From contig CABUHS010000010.1 in NCBI GenBank assembly GCA_902491535.1, forward strand, positions 1 through 64,000: a stretch of DNA of 64,000 bases, written 5' to 3'. Shown one piece after another: positions 1 through 7,118 of the stretch; position 1 is the stretch's first letter; each line of letters starts with the position of its first letter. Below the pieces are notes generated by a model. That model searched no databases. It was not told where the DNA came from and was given only the letters and a program-made list of their open reading frames with translations. The translations under genes were made by a program, and so were the position numbers. This DNA comes from an uncultured Eubacteriales bacterium (GTDB lineage Bacteria; Bacillota; Clostridia; Oscillospirales; CAG-272).

Positions 1-63
1 ATTCAATATTAAACACAGCACGCCGCTGCCAGTGGCAGCGGCGGTCTGTGTTTAATATTGAAT
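1..63. repeat. Near-perfect 63-bp palindrome
   Basis: Position 1 pairs with 63 and so on inward to 31 with 33, with only two mismatched pairs (19/45 and 20/44). This gives an AT-rich outer arm (1-18 with 46-63) and a GC-rich inner arm (21-31 with 33-43). It lies about 70 bp beyond the stop of the leftward surface-protein gene. No T-run follows on either strand, so it is not a normal intrinsic terminator. It may extend left of the window. Confidence 0.8.
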
Positions 64-131
64 TGGAGGCAATTTTTATATGAGCTTTACGACATATCAG
101 CATAAAACCTGTGATTATATTCTGTAAAGCA

Positions 132-1211
132 TCAGTTCTGCTTTTTGAAGATAACAAACATGCCGGCTGCCGCAAGCGCAAATACTGCAAGTGCTATTCC
201 TGCATCGGATGTCTGAGCAGCTGATGCATTTGTGGCAGAGCCTGATATGCCGCTTGAGGCTGAATTCTGATTATTGTTCTGATCTGTGCTTTGAGACACA
301 TTGTCGGAACTACCTGTGCCTTGTGGGGTATTCTGATTATTATCCGGAACCTGTGTTTCAGCACTTTCCTGATTTTCATTGAGTTCGGTCGGAACCTCTG
401 ATGAAAGTTTAATCTGATATTTACCCTGATTGTATTCACTCAGGTCGTTGAGGAATATACAATCTTCGAGAGTTGTTCCTTCTTGTTTTATTCCCTCAAG
501 AGACAGCGCATAATCGTCAGCATATTTTGAATTTGCAGTTGCATCGCAGACCTGAAGCCCGTACGCAAATTTTCCTCCGTCTTTAAGCAACTTTGATTTT
601 ACATTTTCACTCAGAGGCATTTTTATTTCTATGTTATATCCGTAGTCGGTGCGTACAGTGGCAAAGAAACCGTCTGAGATATTTTTCTCGTATTCGCTCC
701 AACTGTGAAGATCGCACCATACCGTATCGGTGAAATTTGGTTCTTTATAAACACAAAGAAGTCTGCCCGCTGCATCTGCAGTTATTGTGAATGTCATTCC
801 TTTATATGTTAATCGCGGAGCAATTCCGTCCTGGAAGTTAGGCGCAGGCTGAGTGCGGTCGGCGGTTGCTTTTGCATAGTGCGCATCATCAATGACGCCG
901 AAATCGTCGTCGGTGACCTTGACAGCAATATATATACACTCATCATCCCACAGAAAATAAGATGTTGCTTGAGTATCCCAACCGTATGCGGTAACACCTT
1001 CTTCGTTAGGTTCAAATTTTCCGAGTGCCCAACAGGTGTCCTCTTTCCACTCGTGGTCTATGTGATAAGATTGCATGTATGCTGCATCTATCTTACCGTC
1101 GATTACGGGTGTATATTTAAGGACGTTTTCATTGTGTTCGACAGCTGAAATGTTTACTGCAAACAATGAAGCCGTAACTACTGCCGCTGTTAAAAGTGCA
1201 GATTTTTTCAT
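132..1211 (-). CDS. Secreted CBM9-like surface protein, C-terminal sorting-type anchor
   Basis: The 359-residue protein has an N-terminal signal peptide (MKK, then a hydrophobic run ending near VSA-type residues about 24). One CBM9/DOMON-like beta domain follows (about 30-265), containing TPVIDGKIDAAY and YFLWDDECIYIAVKVTDDDF. Then come a Gln/Asn/Ser-rich linker (about 270-330) and a C-terminus with AAQTSDAG, a hydrophobic helix and a KKQN tail. The end resembles a non-canonical sortase signal (QTSD in place of LPXTG), so attachment to the cell wall or membrane is inferred. It is a close paralogue of the next gene, and the same fold recurs in the dockerin protein at 22-26 kb. A role in binding carbohydrate is family-level inference; the ligand is unknown. 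Confidence 0.8.
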   Translation of the reverse strand: MKKSALLTAAVVTASLFAVNISAVEHNENVLKYTPVIDGKIDAAYMQSYHIDHEWKEDTCWALGKFEPNEEGVTAYGWDTQATSYFLWDDECIYIAVKVTDDDFGVIDDAHYAKATADRTQPAPNFQDGIAPRLTYKGMTFTITADAAGRLLCVYKEPNFTDTVWCDLHSWSEYEKNISDGFFATVRTDYGYNIEIKMPLSENVKSKLLKDGGKFAYGLQVCDATANSKYADDYALSLEGIKQEGTTLEDCIFLNDLSEYNQGKYQIKLSSEVPTELNENQESAETQVPDNNQNTPQGTGSSDNVSQSTDQNNNQNSASSGISGSATNASAAQTSDAGIALAVFALAAAGMFVIFKKQN

Positions 1212-1321
1212 AGGTATCTCTACCTTTCTTTAAGATAGTATATATTTATTTGAGTGATTTTGCTTTGTATGTTTTTATATTGTTTAATAAAAACTGATAC
1301 ATCATAATTTTAATTTTATAT

Positions 1322-2389
1322 TTATTTGCGTCTTTTAAAGAAAATATATACCGAAGCAGAAGCGAGGGCGGTTGCTGCGACCGCTATACCGATATCTGAG
1401 GTCTGCGCTGCCGAAGTGTTGGTCGAAGAACCGGTGTTTCCGCCTGCTTCCGGAGTCTGAGGAGCGTTTTCCGATGCACCTGAATCTTTATTATCGGTTT
1501 CGGGCTGATTTTCTGACGGTGTCTGTGCTGTACTGTCTGCCGGAATTTCACTTTTAATTCCTGTCGGAGCTTCCGCGGAAAGTTTAACTCTATATTTACC
1601 CTGATTGTATTCGCTGAGATCGGCTACAAATACCATATCTGCGAGAGTTACACCCTCTTCGTGTATTCCTTCAAGGGACAGGGCATAATCTTCTGCATAT
1701 TTTGAGTCGGCTGTTGCATCTCCGACTTGGAGACCGTAAGAGAAGCTTCCTCCGTCTTTGAGCAGTTTACTCTTTACATTCTCGCTTATAGGCATTTTAA
1801 ATTCGATATTGTATCCGCGGTCGGTGCGAATTGTTGCAAACAAACCTTCGGAGATATTTTTTTCGTATTCGCTCCAACTGTACATATCGGTCCATGTAGT
1901 CTGAGCGAAGTTTATTTCCTTATAAACACATGCAAACCGTCCTGCTGCGTCGGCATGGATAATAAAGTTCATGCCTTTGTATGTAAATGTCGGAATGACT
2001 ACGTCCTGATAGTAAGGAGCCCATTGTGTTCTGTCTGCACTTCCTTTGGCAAAATGTGCGTCATCGATTACTCCGAAGTCATCGTCTGTTACTGAAACGG
2101 CCAGATATATACAATCGTCGTCCCAAAGAAAATAACTTGTTGCTTTGACGTCATTTCCGTAAGTCGAAACACCTTCTTCATTAGGCTCGAACTTGCCGAG
2201 TCCCCAGAATTTTCCGTCGATCCACTCATGTTCGATTTGGTATGACTGCATATAAGCTGCGTCGATCTTACCGTCGATCACCGGAGTGTGTTTGAGTACT
2301 TTTTCATTTTTTTCGGCAGCGAACGAAGGAACTGCCGCGAGAGATGCCGCCAGTATTGCGGCAGATGCAAGAACTGCAAGTTTTTTCAT
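1322..2389 (-). CDS. Secreted CBM9-like surface protein, paralogue of the neighbour
   Basis: 355 residues with the same layout as the gene downstream: signal peptide (about 1-25), one CBM9/DOMON-like domain with TPVIDGKIDAAYMQSY and YFLWDDDCIYLAVSVTDDDF, a Pro/Ser/Thr/Asn linker, then AAQTSDIG, a hydrophobic segment and a KRRK tail. Long identical blocks show a recent tandem duplication. A consensus promoter lies upstream at 2450-2478, and the second gene begins about 110 bp beyond this stop, so the pair may be one transcript. Sugar binding at the cell surface is inferred from the fold family. No catalytic motif is visible. Confidence 0.8.
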   Translation of the reverse strand: MKKLAVLASAAILAASLAAVPSFAAEKNEKVLKHTPVIDGKIDAAYMQSYQIEHEWIDGKFWGLGKFEPNEEGVSTYGNDVKATSYFLWDDDCIYLAVSVTDDDFGVIDDAHFAKGSADRTQWAPYYQDVVIPTFTYKGMNFIIHADAAGRFACVYKEINFAQTTWTDMYSWSEYEKNISEGLFATIRTDRGYNIEFKMPISENVKSKLLKDGGSFSYGLQVGDATADSKYAEDYALSLEGIHEEGVTLADMVFVADLSEYNQGKYRVKLSAEAPTGIKSEIPADSTAQTPSENQPETDNKDSGASENAPQTPEAGGNTGSSTNTSAAQTSDIGIAVAATALASASVYIFFKRRK

Positions 2390-2449
2390 TGGTATATTCC
2401 TTTAGCCTTTCATTGGTATGACTGTACAAAATCACGATTTATTAATTGT

Positions 2450-2478
2450 ATTATATAGGTATTTGGTGTAATTGTCAA
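2450..2478 (-). promoter_or_regulatory. Vegetative promoter of the CBM9-like pair
   Basis: Read leftward: TTGACA, a 17-bp spacer and TATAAT. It lies about 60 bp upstream of the start codon at 2389 and diverges from spoVAC. Confidence 0.8.
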
Positions 2479-2560
2479 CATTTATTTTATATATATGAAT
2501 AATTTTTTTACTTTTGAGAAAAGTAATTTAAGAAATATATATGAAAGGGAAAAAGCGGAA

Positions 2561-3001
2561 ATGATAAAAAGCAATAAAAATTATACTGAATACGCGGAGG
2601 CGCATGCAGGAAAATCAAATGTGCCTGTCGACTGTCTGAAAGCTTTTCTGATCGGAGGTTTGATCTGCTGTATTGCACAGGGGATTTTTGATTTTTACAG
2701 CTATCTCGGGGCGAATGAAGACAACGTTAAGGTTCTTGTTCCGTGTACCGTTGTATTTATTACTGCATTGCTTACCGGATTCGATCTTTTTGACGGCATT
2801 GCAAAACACGCAGGCGCCGGCACGCTCGTACCGATAACCGGTTTTGCAAATGCTGTTGTCTCGCCTGCTATATCTGCCCGTACAGAAGGTTTTATTCTTG
2901 GACTCGGTGCTAAAATATTCACAATTGCAGGTCCGGTCATACTTTACGGTACAGCTGTCAGCGCGGTTTACGGAGTTATTTATTATATTTGTCATCTTTG
3001 A
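2561..3001 (+). CDS. spoVAC: Stage V sporulation protein AC (SpoVAC)
   Basis: SpoVAC is a membrane protein of the spore inner membrane SpoVA channel, which moves dipicolinic acid into the forespore. The family block AGAGTLVPITGFANA, followed by EGFILGLGAKIF, is clearly present, with four or so hydrophobic segments. I chose the ATG at 2561 (146 residues, the normal family length) because AAAGGGA precedes it. An in-frame ATG at 2495 has no ribosome site and would add 22 atypical residues. Unusually, neither spoVAD nor spoVAE follows; the next gene is an acetyltransferase. The family call is firm; whether it serves sporulation in this organism is not shown. Confidence 0.88.
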   Translation: MIKSNKNYTEYAEAHAGKSNVPVDCLKAFLIGGLICCIAQGIFDFYSYLGANEDNVKVLVPCTVVFITALLTGFDLFDGIAKHAGAGTLVPITGFANAVVSPAISARTEGFILGLGAKIFTIAGPVILYGTAVSAVYGVIYYICHL

Positions 3002-3119
3002 TAAATATCTTTTGCAGGAGATACGGTGTTTCCGGGGTATCGTTTTTACGTTTTGGCGTGAAAATGATTATCGGCGGCACCGTTTTCTGTATTTTGTATT
3101 CGTCAGAGATAAAACCGTA

Positions 3120-3148
3120 TTGTCAAAGACGCAAAAGTGTGATAAAAT
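3120..3148 (+). promoter_or_regulatory. Promoter of the GNAT gene
   Basis: TTGTCA, 17 bp, TAAAAT, with an overlapping TATAAT just downstream. It implies a leader of roughly 190 nt before the ATG at 3346. Confidence 0.6.
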
Positions 3149-3165
3149 ATAATATAATCTTCATG

Positions 3166-3199
3166 CAGATGTCTCCGCCTAAGATGCGGGAGACATCTG
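3166..3199 (+). promoter_or_regulatory. Leader hairpin ahead of the GNAT gene
   Basis: A perfect 11-bp inverted repeat (3166-3176 with 3189-3199) sits about 20 nt after the promoter. It is followed by GGGTTTTC, too short a T-run for a strong terminator. It could be a weak attenuator or simply a stabilising 5' hairpin. Confidence 0.4.
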
Positions 3200-3345
3200 G
3201 GGTTTTCAGCGAGAGTTAAAATTTTCATACTGAAACCTCGCGGAGCAAAGCTCCCTGCGTGGGGTGCAATCGTCGCAGCTTGATTAAGCGAGATTATCAA
3301 GTCTTGCTTTGATTTTGAAAATTAAGATAACCGGAGGGAGTATAA

Positions 3346-4038
3346 ATGTCTGTAATTACAGAAGATGAGCCGCTTGATGCGGGTTTTGATATGATAATTC
3401 CTTTTTCGGTCAGTGTTAGCGACGGAAAAGTATGCGTTACGGCGGGAAAACGTTTTTGCTCTGCTGCAGAGGAATTTGAAAGAAGATTTTCAGATTCACC
3501 GTGTTCGCATGAAGCAAGAGATTTTGTTTTTGATTCTCTTTCGTCCGTGCTGCAGGGAAGCGGATATTTTCCTGACCGCGATGCGCTTGATATACTCACG
3601 GTTACATATACTCTTGAGAGTTTGTCGGCAATTAAAAGGAATACGGAACTTTGCAATGTGATACAGGTTTCTGAGGAGAAATTTTGCGGTTACGAAAATC
3701 TGACCGCTTTTGAACCGGATGAAATTTTTTTCGGAAATGAAGAGCGGTTTCCGCTGTTCGCCGTGTTTGACGGGAATACCGTTGTTGCGGTTGCCGCAGT
3801 TAACGGAAATGTATCAGACGGCTCTGCAGAAATATCTGTGGATACTGCGGAATGTTATAGACAGCACGGTTTCGGACGCGCCTGTGTTACAGCCGTATCA
3901 GAATATTTGCTTGAACATAGAATAAAAGTGAAATACGTATGTTTCGGTGATAATGAGGCATCATGCGCGCTTGCCAGAAGCGTCGGGTTTCATGAGGTGA
4001 ATATCTGTTTTGATGCGGTGTGTTTCGCAGACGAGTAA
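3346..4038 (+). CDS. GNAT-family N-acetyltransferase
   Basis: 230 residues. The C-terminal half (about 125-230) looks like a GNAT fold: a beta strand SAEISVDTAECYRQHGFGRACV carrying the acetyl-CoA loop (QHGFGR in place of Q/RxxGxG/A), then an alpha helix and the usual ASCALARSVGF near the end. The N-terminal half is not recognised. GGAGGG precedes the ATG at good spacing. The acceptor substrate cannot be told from sequence. It probably forms a single-gene unit with its own promoter at 3120. Confidence 0.72.
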   Translation: MSVITEDEPLDAGFDMIIPFSVSVSDGKVCVTAGKRFCSAAEEFERRFSDSPCSHEARDFVFDSLSSVLQGSGYFPDRDALDILTVTYTLESLSAIKRNTELCNVIQVSEEKFCGYENLTAFEPDEIFFGNEERFPLFAVFDGNTVVAVAAVNGNVSDGSAEISVDTAECYRQHGFGRACVTAVSEYLLEHRIKVKYVCFGDNEASCALARSVGFHEVNICFDAVCFADE

Positions 4039-4064
4039 TAGTGTAATTTGAATAGAACTGTGTA

Positions 4065-4165
4065 TATAATACCTCACGGTGTTGGCAAAAGCTTTGGATG
4101 CCTGAGCGAATATTGAATGGATAAAAAACGGTATAACCTCATCTCGGTATAAAATGCCGACATTC
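4065..4165 (+). repeat. Promoter-associated structured repeat, diverged copy
   Basis: Directly after a TATAAT (4065-4070), the sequence matches the transcribed strand of the repeats at 8881-9299 and 46923-47065. Shared blocks are CCTCACG, GTGT, AAGCTTTGG, CTGAG and ATTGAATG, in the same order and spacing. The distal half is less conserved and ends with a CGGTATAAAATGCCG-type hairpin. It forms the leader of the downstream YfbR-like gene. The -35 region in front of this TATAAT is weak. Confidence 0.6.
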
Positions 4166-4265
4166 AGACATTAGGATCTCTGAAATGCTTATAAATCATG
4201 ATTATAAAATATCTCCCGAGACTGCTTTGTCACATACGGATATACTTGAAAGGAATTTACATAAT

Positions 4266-4862
4266 ATGAATAACAGCTTTTACGCAATACTGTTCAGACA
4301 GCGCTATATAAAACGCTGGGGACTGATGCGAAACACATACGACGAAACTCTCGAAGAGCATGCAGCAGAAACAGCAATGCTCGCACATGCACTTGCTTCT
4401 ATCGGAAATGAGATACTCGGAATACCCGCAAATACCGACCGCGCGGTTACTCTTGCGCTTTTTCATGATGCAACAGAGGTATACACAGGAGATTTGCCGA
4501 CTCCGGTCAAATATTACAGCGATGAGATCAGAGAAAGCTATAAAAGGATAGAAGCAGAAGCCGCCGCACGCATATGCACCACACTTCCCGATAAAATGCA
4601 AAATGTATATAGGTCTATATTCGGAACAGCCGCGGCATCAGATCCGGAAGAAACACATCTACGCGATCTTGTAAAGGCAGCTGATAAACTGTCCGCATAT
4701 ATAAAATGCCTCACCGAGCAACGTTCCGGAAATCATGAATTCGACTCAGCCGCTCAGGCAATATATAAAACACTCTCTGAAACTGACTGTCCTGAGCTGC
4801 ACTGGTTCATGGAAAATCTTTTAGAACCTTTTACTGTATCTCTCGACGAAGTCGGATTGTAA
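4266..4862 (+). CDS. yfbR: 5'-deoxynucleotidase, YfbR-like HD hydrolase
   Basis: This family dephosphorylates deoxyribonucleoside 5'-monophosphates in the cytoplasm and balances dNTP pools. The sequence follows E. coli YfbR closely: IKRWGLMRN at the start, EEHAAE (metal ligand His), FHDATEVYTGDLPTPVKYY (the HD pair and substrate loop), KAADKLSAYIKCL and the end motif SLDEVGL. I chose the ATG at 4266 (198 residues, family length, with GAAAGGAA upstream). The ATG at 4185 would add 27 unmatched residues. Its leader contains a copy of the structured promoter repeat. Confidence 0.88.
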   Translation: MNNSFYAILFRQRYIKRWGLMRNTYDETLEEHAAETAMLAHALASIGNEILGIPANTDRAVTLALFHDATEVYTGDLPTPVKYYSDEIRESYKRIEAEAAARICTTLPDKMQNVYRSIFGTAAASDPEETHLRDLVKAADKLSAYIKCLTEQRSGNHEFDSAAQAIYKTLSETDCPELHWFMENLLEPFTVSLDEVGL

Positions 4863-4979
4863 AACAATGAGCCTGTCTCCATACGCGATCAAATTGTTTT
4901 ATTTCATCTTAAACTATATTCTAATAAGAACATAAGCATTAAATGGAACTCCGAAATTCTCATATATTCAAAACAAAAA

Positions 4980-5013
4980 ATTCGCCAGCGTTTTAAAGCA
5001 GGCGAATTTTTTT
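4980..5013 (+). terminator. Bidirectional intrinsic terminator
   Basis: ATTCGCC pairs with GGCGAAT and is followed by a T-run on the + strand; an A-run lies in front, giving a T-run for the - strand. It separates the convergent yfbR and glycosyltransferase genes. Confidence 0.85.
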
Positions 5014-5027
5014 ATGAAATAAAACGA

Positions 5028-6050
5028 TTAGTTAAAGTTTACAACACCGTGAGCCACGCGATAAAAAAATATTGCAAGAGCGCGTCCCAAACGTCCCGGA
5101 ATACAGATAAATGCAAGCATTCCGCGGCGGCGCAGACGCTTTACCTCACGCGGATTCTTTTCACGGCATCTATCCCACATTGCAAACATTTCTCTGTCGC
5201 ACTCATCACTGTTACCGAGTCTTGTAAACAGACTTCCTATAGACATCATAAGCCACATTTCATGCCACATAACGCGGTAAAGCTCAGGCGATTCCTTTTT
5301 TATTGCTTCAAGATCGTAAAGTCCGAATACTCTCTCGGTGACCAAACGCTGATCCGGCGATTTTCTTATCATATTTTTTTCGGAAACCGACTGTCCGTCA
5401 CGTCCGATCAAATATCTGTAAAAATCGGCGTCGAGATAGCAAAGACGCTTAACACGCGGCAGCGGCGCATAAATATACAGGTTGTCCTCATATGAAATAT
5501 GCCCAGGGAGCTTATAGTTCATTTCCTGAAGTATTTCTGTGCGGTATATTACCGAATGGAGAGTAATATACTGCTTGAGTCTGAACCGGCGGGTACGGCC
5601 CCACGAAACTATCTTTCCCTCTTCGGGAAATACATTTCCGTATCTGATACAATCACTTTTCCGTCCATCCTCATATTCATACACGTAATTAGTAACAAGC
5701 ATATCTATGCCGCCTTCGGCTTCGGCGGACTCCAGTCTCTCAAGAACAGCAAAAAGAGCATCCTTGTCCACCCAGTCGTCAGAATCTACGACCTTAAAAT
5801 AGCGTCCGGTCGCATGTGCGACTCCCTGATTGATTCCCTCTCCGTGTCCGCCGTTAGGCTGATGAACCGCACGGACGATATCGGGATATTTTTCCGCATA
5901 TTCATCTGCTATTACTCCGGTATCGTCTTTTGATCCGTCATTTATTACAATAATTTCCATTTTATTTCCGCCTACAAGCAGACTGTCGATGCACTTTCGC
6001 ATATATGCAGCCGAATTATAGCACGGAACAGTTACAGTAAGTAATTTCAT
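5028..6050 (-). CDS. Family 2 glycosyltransferase
   Basis: 340 residues from the ATG at 6050, which is preceded by AAGGAAGG. An in-frame ATG at 6104 would add 18 unmatched residues with poor spacing. GT-A fold features are clear: TVTVPCYNSAAYMRKCIDSLL at the start, IIVINDGSKDDT, then the metal-binding DSDDW at about residues 89-93. The C-terminal part is mostly helical with no obvious membrane span. It probably transfers a sugar from a nucleotide-sugar to a surface glycan or exopolysaccharide; donor and acceptor are unknown. It is a single gene with its own promoter. Confidence 0.85.
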   Translation of the reverse strand: MKLLTVTVPCYNSAAYMRKCIDSLLVGGNKMEIIVINDGSKDDTGVIADEYAEKYPDIVRAVHQPNGGHGEGINQGVAHATGRYFKVVDSDDWVDKDALFAVLERLESAEAEGGIDMLVTNYVYEYEDGRKSDCIRYGNVFPEEGKIVSWGRTRRFRLKQYITLHSVIYRTEILQEMNYKLPGHISYEDNLYIYAPLPRVKRLCYLDADFYRYLIGRDGQSVSEKNMIRKSPDQRLVTERVFGLYDLEAIKKESPELYRVMWHEMWLMMSIGSLFTRLGNSDECDREMFAMWDRCREKNPREVKRLRRRGMLAFICIPGRLGRALAIFFYRVAHGVVNFN

Positions 6051-6194
6051 CGGTGTATATGTCCTTCCTTTTCTTAAAAAGTTTCCGGCAGGTGTTGTCT
6101 TCATTCTTCCAATGTTTTACACTCATATATCAGTATAGTTACCCCATATAGTAACCAAATATACAATTTTGTAGCGATAATTTGTCTTATTTAC

Positions 6195-6223
6195 ATAATA
6201 ACACTTTTTTTTCATACTGTCAA
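6195..6223 (-). promoter_or_regulatory. Promoter of the glycosyltransferase
   Basis: Read leftward: TTGACA, 17 bp, TATTAT, giving a leader of roughly 140 nt. The leader holds a short imperfect repeat (AGTTAC and AGTAAC) near 6134-6152. Confidence 0.75.
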
Positions 6224-6407
6224 GACAAGAATCGCGGTCAGAGTCGCTTTATATTTGCCTTAGGATAATATATGTATATTACAGTAACAAAACATATCGG
6301 TTAGGCATAAGATTAAAACAAAAGCGACTTTTTATTACGCCGCAAAAGGTACATATAAATTATGCCGCCGGAAGCGCGGCACTACAGCGAAAGGAACGGT
6401 TGCATTA

Positions 6408-6971
6408 ATGATAAAAGTTTTCATTGATCAGGGACATAATCCGCAAAATCCGAACGCAGGAGCAGAGGGAAACGGACTCAGGGAACAGGATCTCGTATAT
6501 GAGATCGGAGTTCAGCTCGCCGCGTTACTTAACGCAGATCCGAATTTTGAAGCACGTCTGTCACGCAATTCTCCCGATGAAGTACTCGGAACATCTACCT
6601 CTGAAAGTCTTGCCGCAAGAGTAAACGCCGCAAATTCATGGCCCGCAGATATTTTCATAAGTCTGCATGCAAATGCGTCCGATATAACCTCGGCAAGCGG
6701 AATTGAAGGGTATGTATACAGAACTCCGTCAACGGCATACACACTGTCGGAGGATATTCTGCGCCAGCTCTCGCTCATAACCGGATTGCGCAACAGAGGA
6801 ACTTCAGCACGTCCGGGACTATACGTTCTGAGAAAGACAACTATGCCTGCGGCGCTCATTGAACTCGGATACATAACAAATCCTGCAGATGCAGCACTTA
6901 TGAATGATGATCCTTATATATTCGCACGCGGAGTTTATAACGGTATCAAAGAATTTTACGGTATGATATAA
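6408..6971 (+). CDS. N-acetylmuramoyl-L-alanine amidase (Amidase_3), no export signal
   Basis: 187 residues consisting of a bare Amidase_3 domain, which cuts the amide between muramic acid and L-alanine in peptidoglycan using zinc. Candidate ligands are visible: His10 (DQGHN), Glu26 (GLREQDL) and His87 (SLHAN), with catalytic Glu152 (ALIELGYITN). There is no signal peptide, membrane anchor or wall-binding repeat, unlike the second amidase at 30310. It may act during lysis or sporulation, or be exported another way. GAAAGGAA lies upstream. Confidence 0.85.
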   Translation: MIKVFIDQGHNPQNPNAGAEGNGLREQDLVYEIGVQLAALLNADPNFEARLSRNSPDEVLGTSTSESLAARVNAANSWPADIFISLHANASDITSASGIEGYVYRTPSTAYTLSEDILRQLSLITGLRNRGTSARPGLYVLRKTTMPAALIELGYITNPADAALMNDDPYIFARGVYNGIKEFYGMI

Positions 6972-6996
6972 GACCCATGCAAGCACAATAATATGT

Positions 6997-7040
6997 AAAT
7001 ACGGTACATATCTGTATCAGATATGTACCGTATTTATTGT
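6997..7040 (+). terminator. Bidirectional terminator between amidase and rqcH
   Basis: A perfect 17-bp stem (6998-7014 with 7018-7034) with a 3-nt loop lies between the convergent genes. The T-rich flank on the + strand is short (TATTTATT). Confidence 0.7.
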
Positions 7041-7118
7041 GAAAAAACAAAGTTTCGGGGCACCCTCCGGACTCTTACTATAGTACAAGCTGAGCCTGTT
7101 TGTAAAAACAAAACGAGT

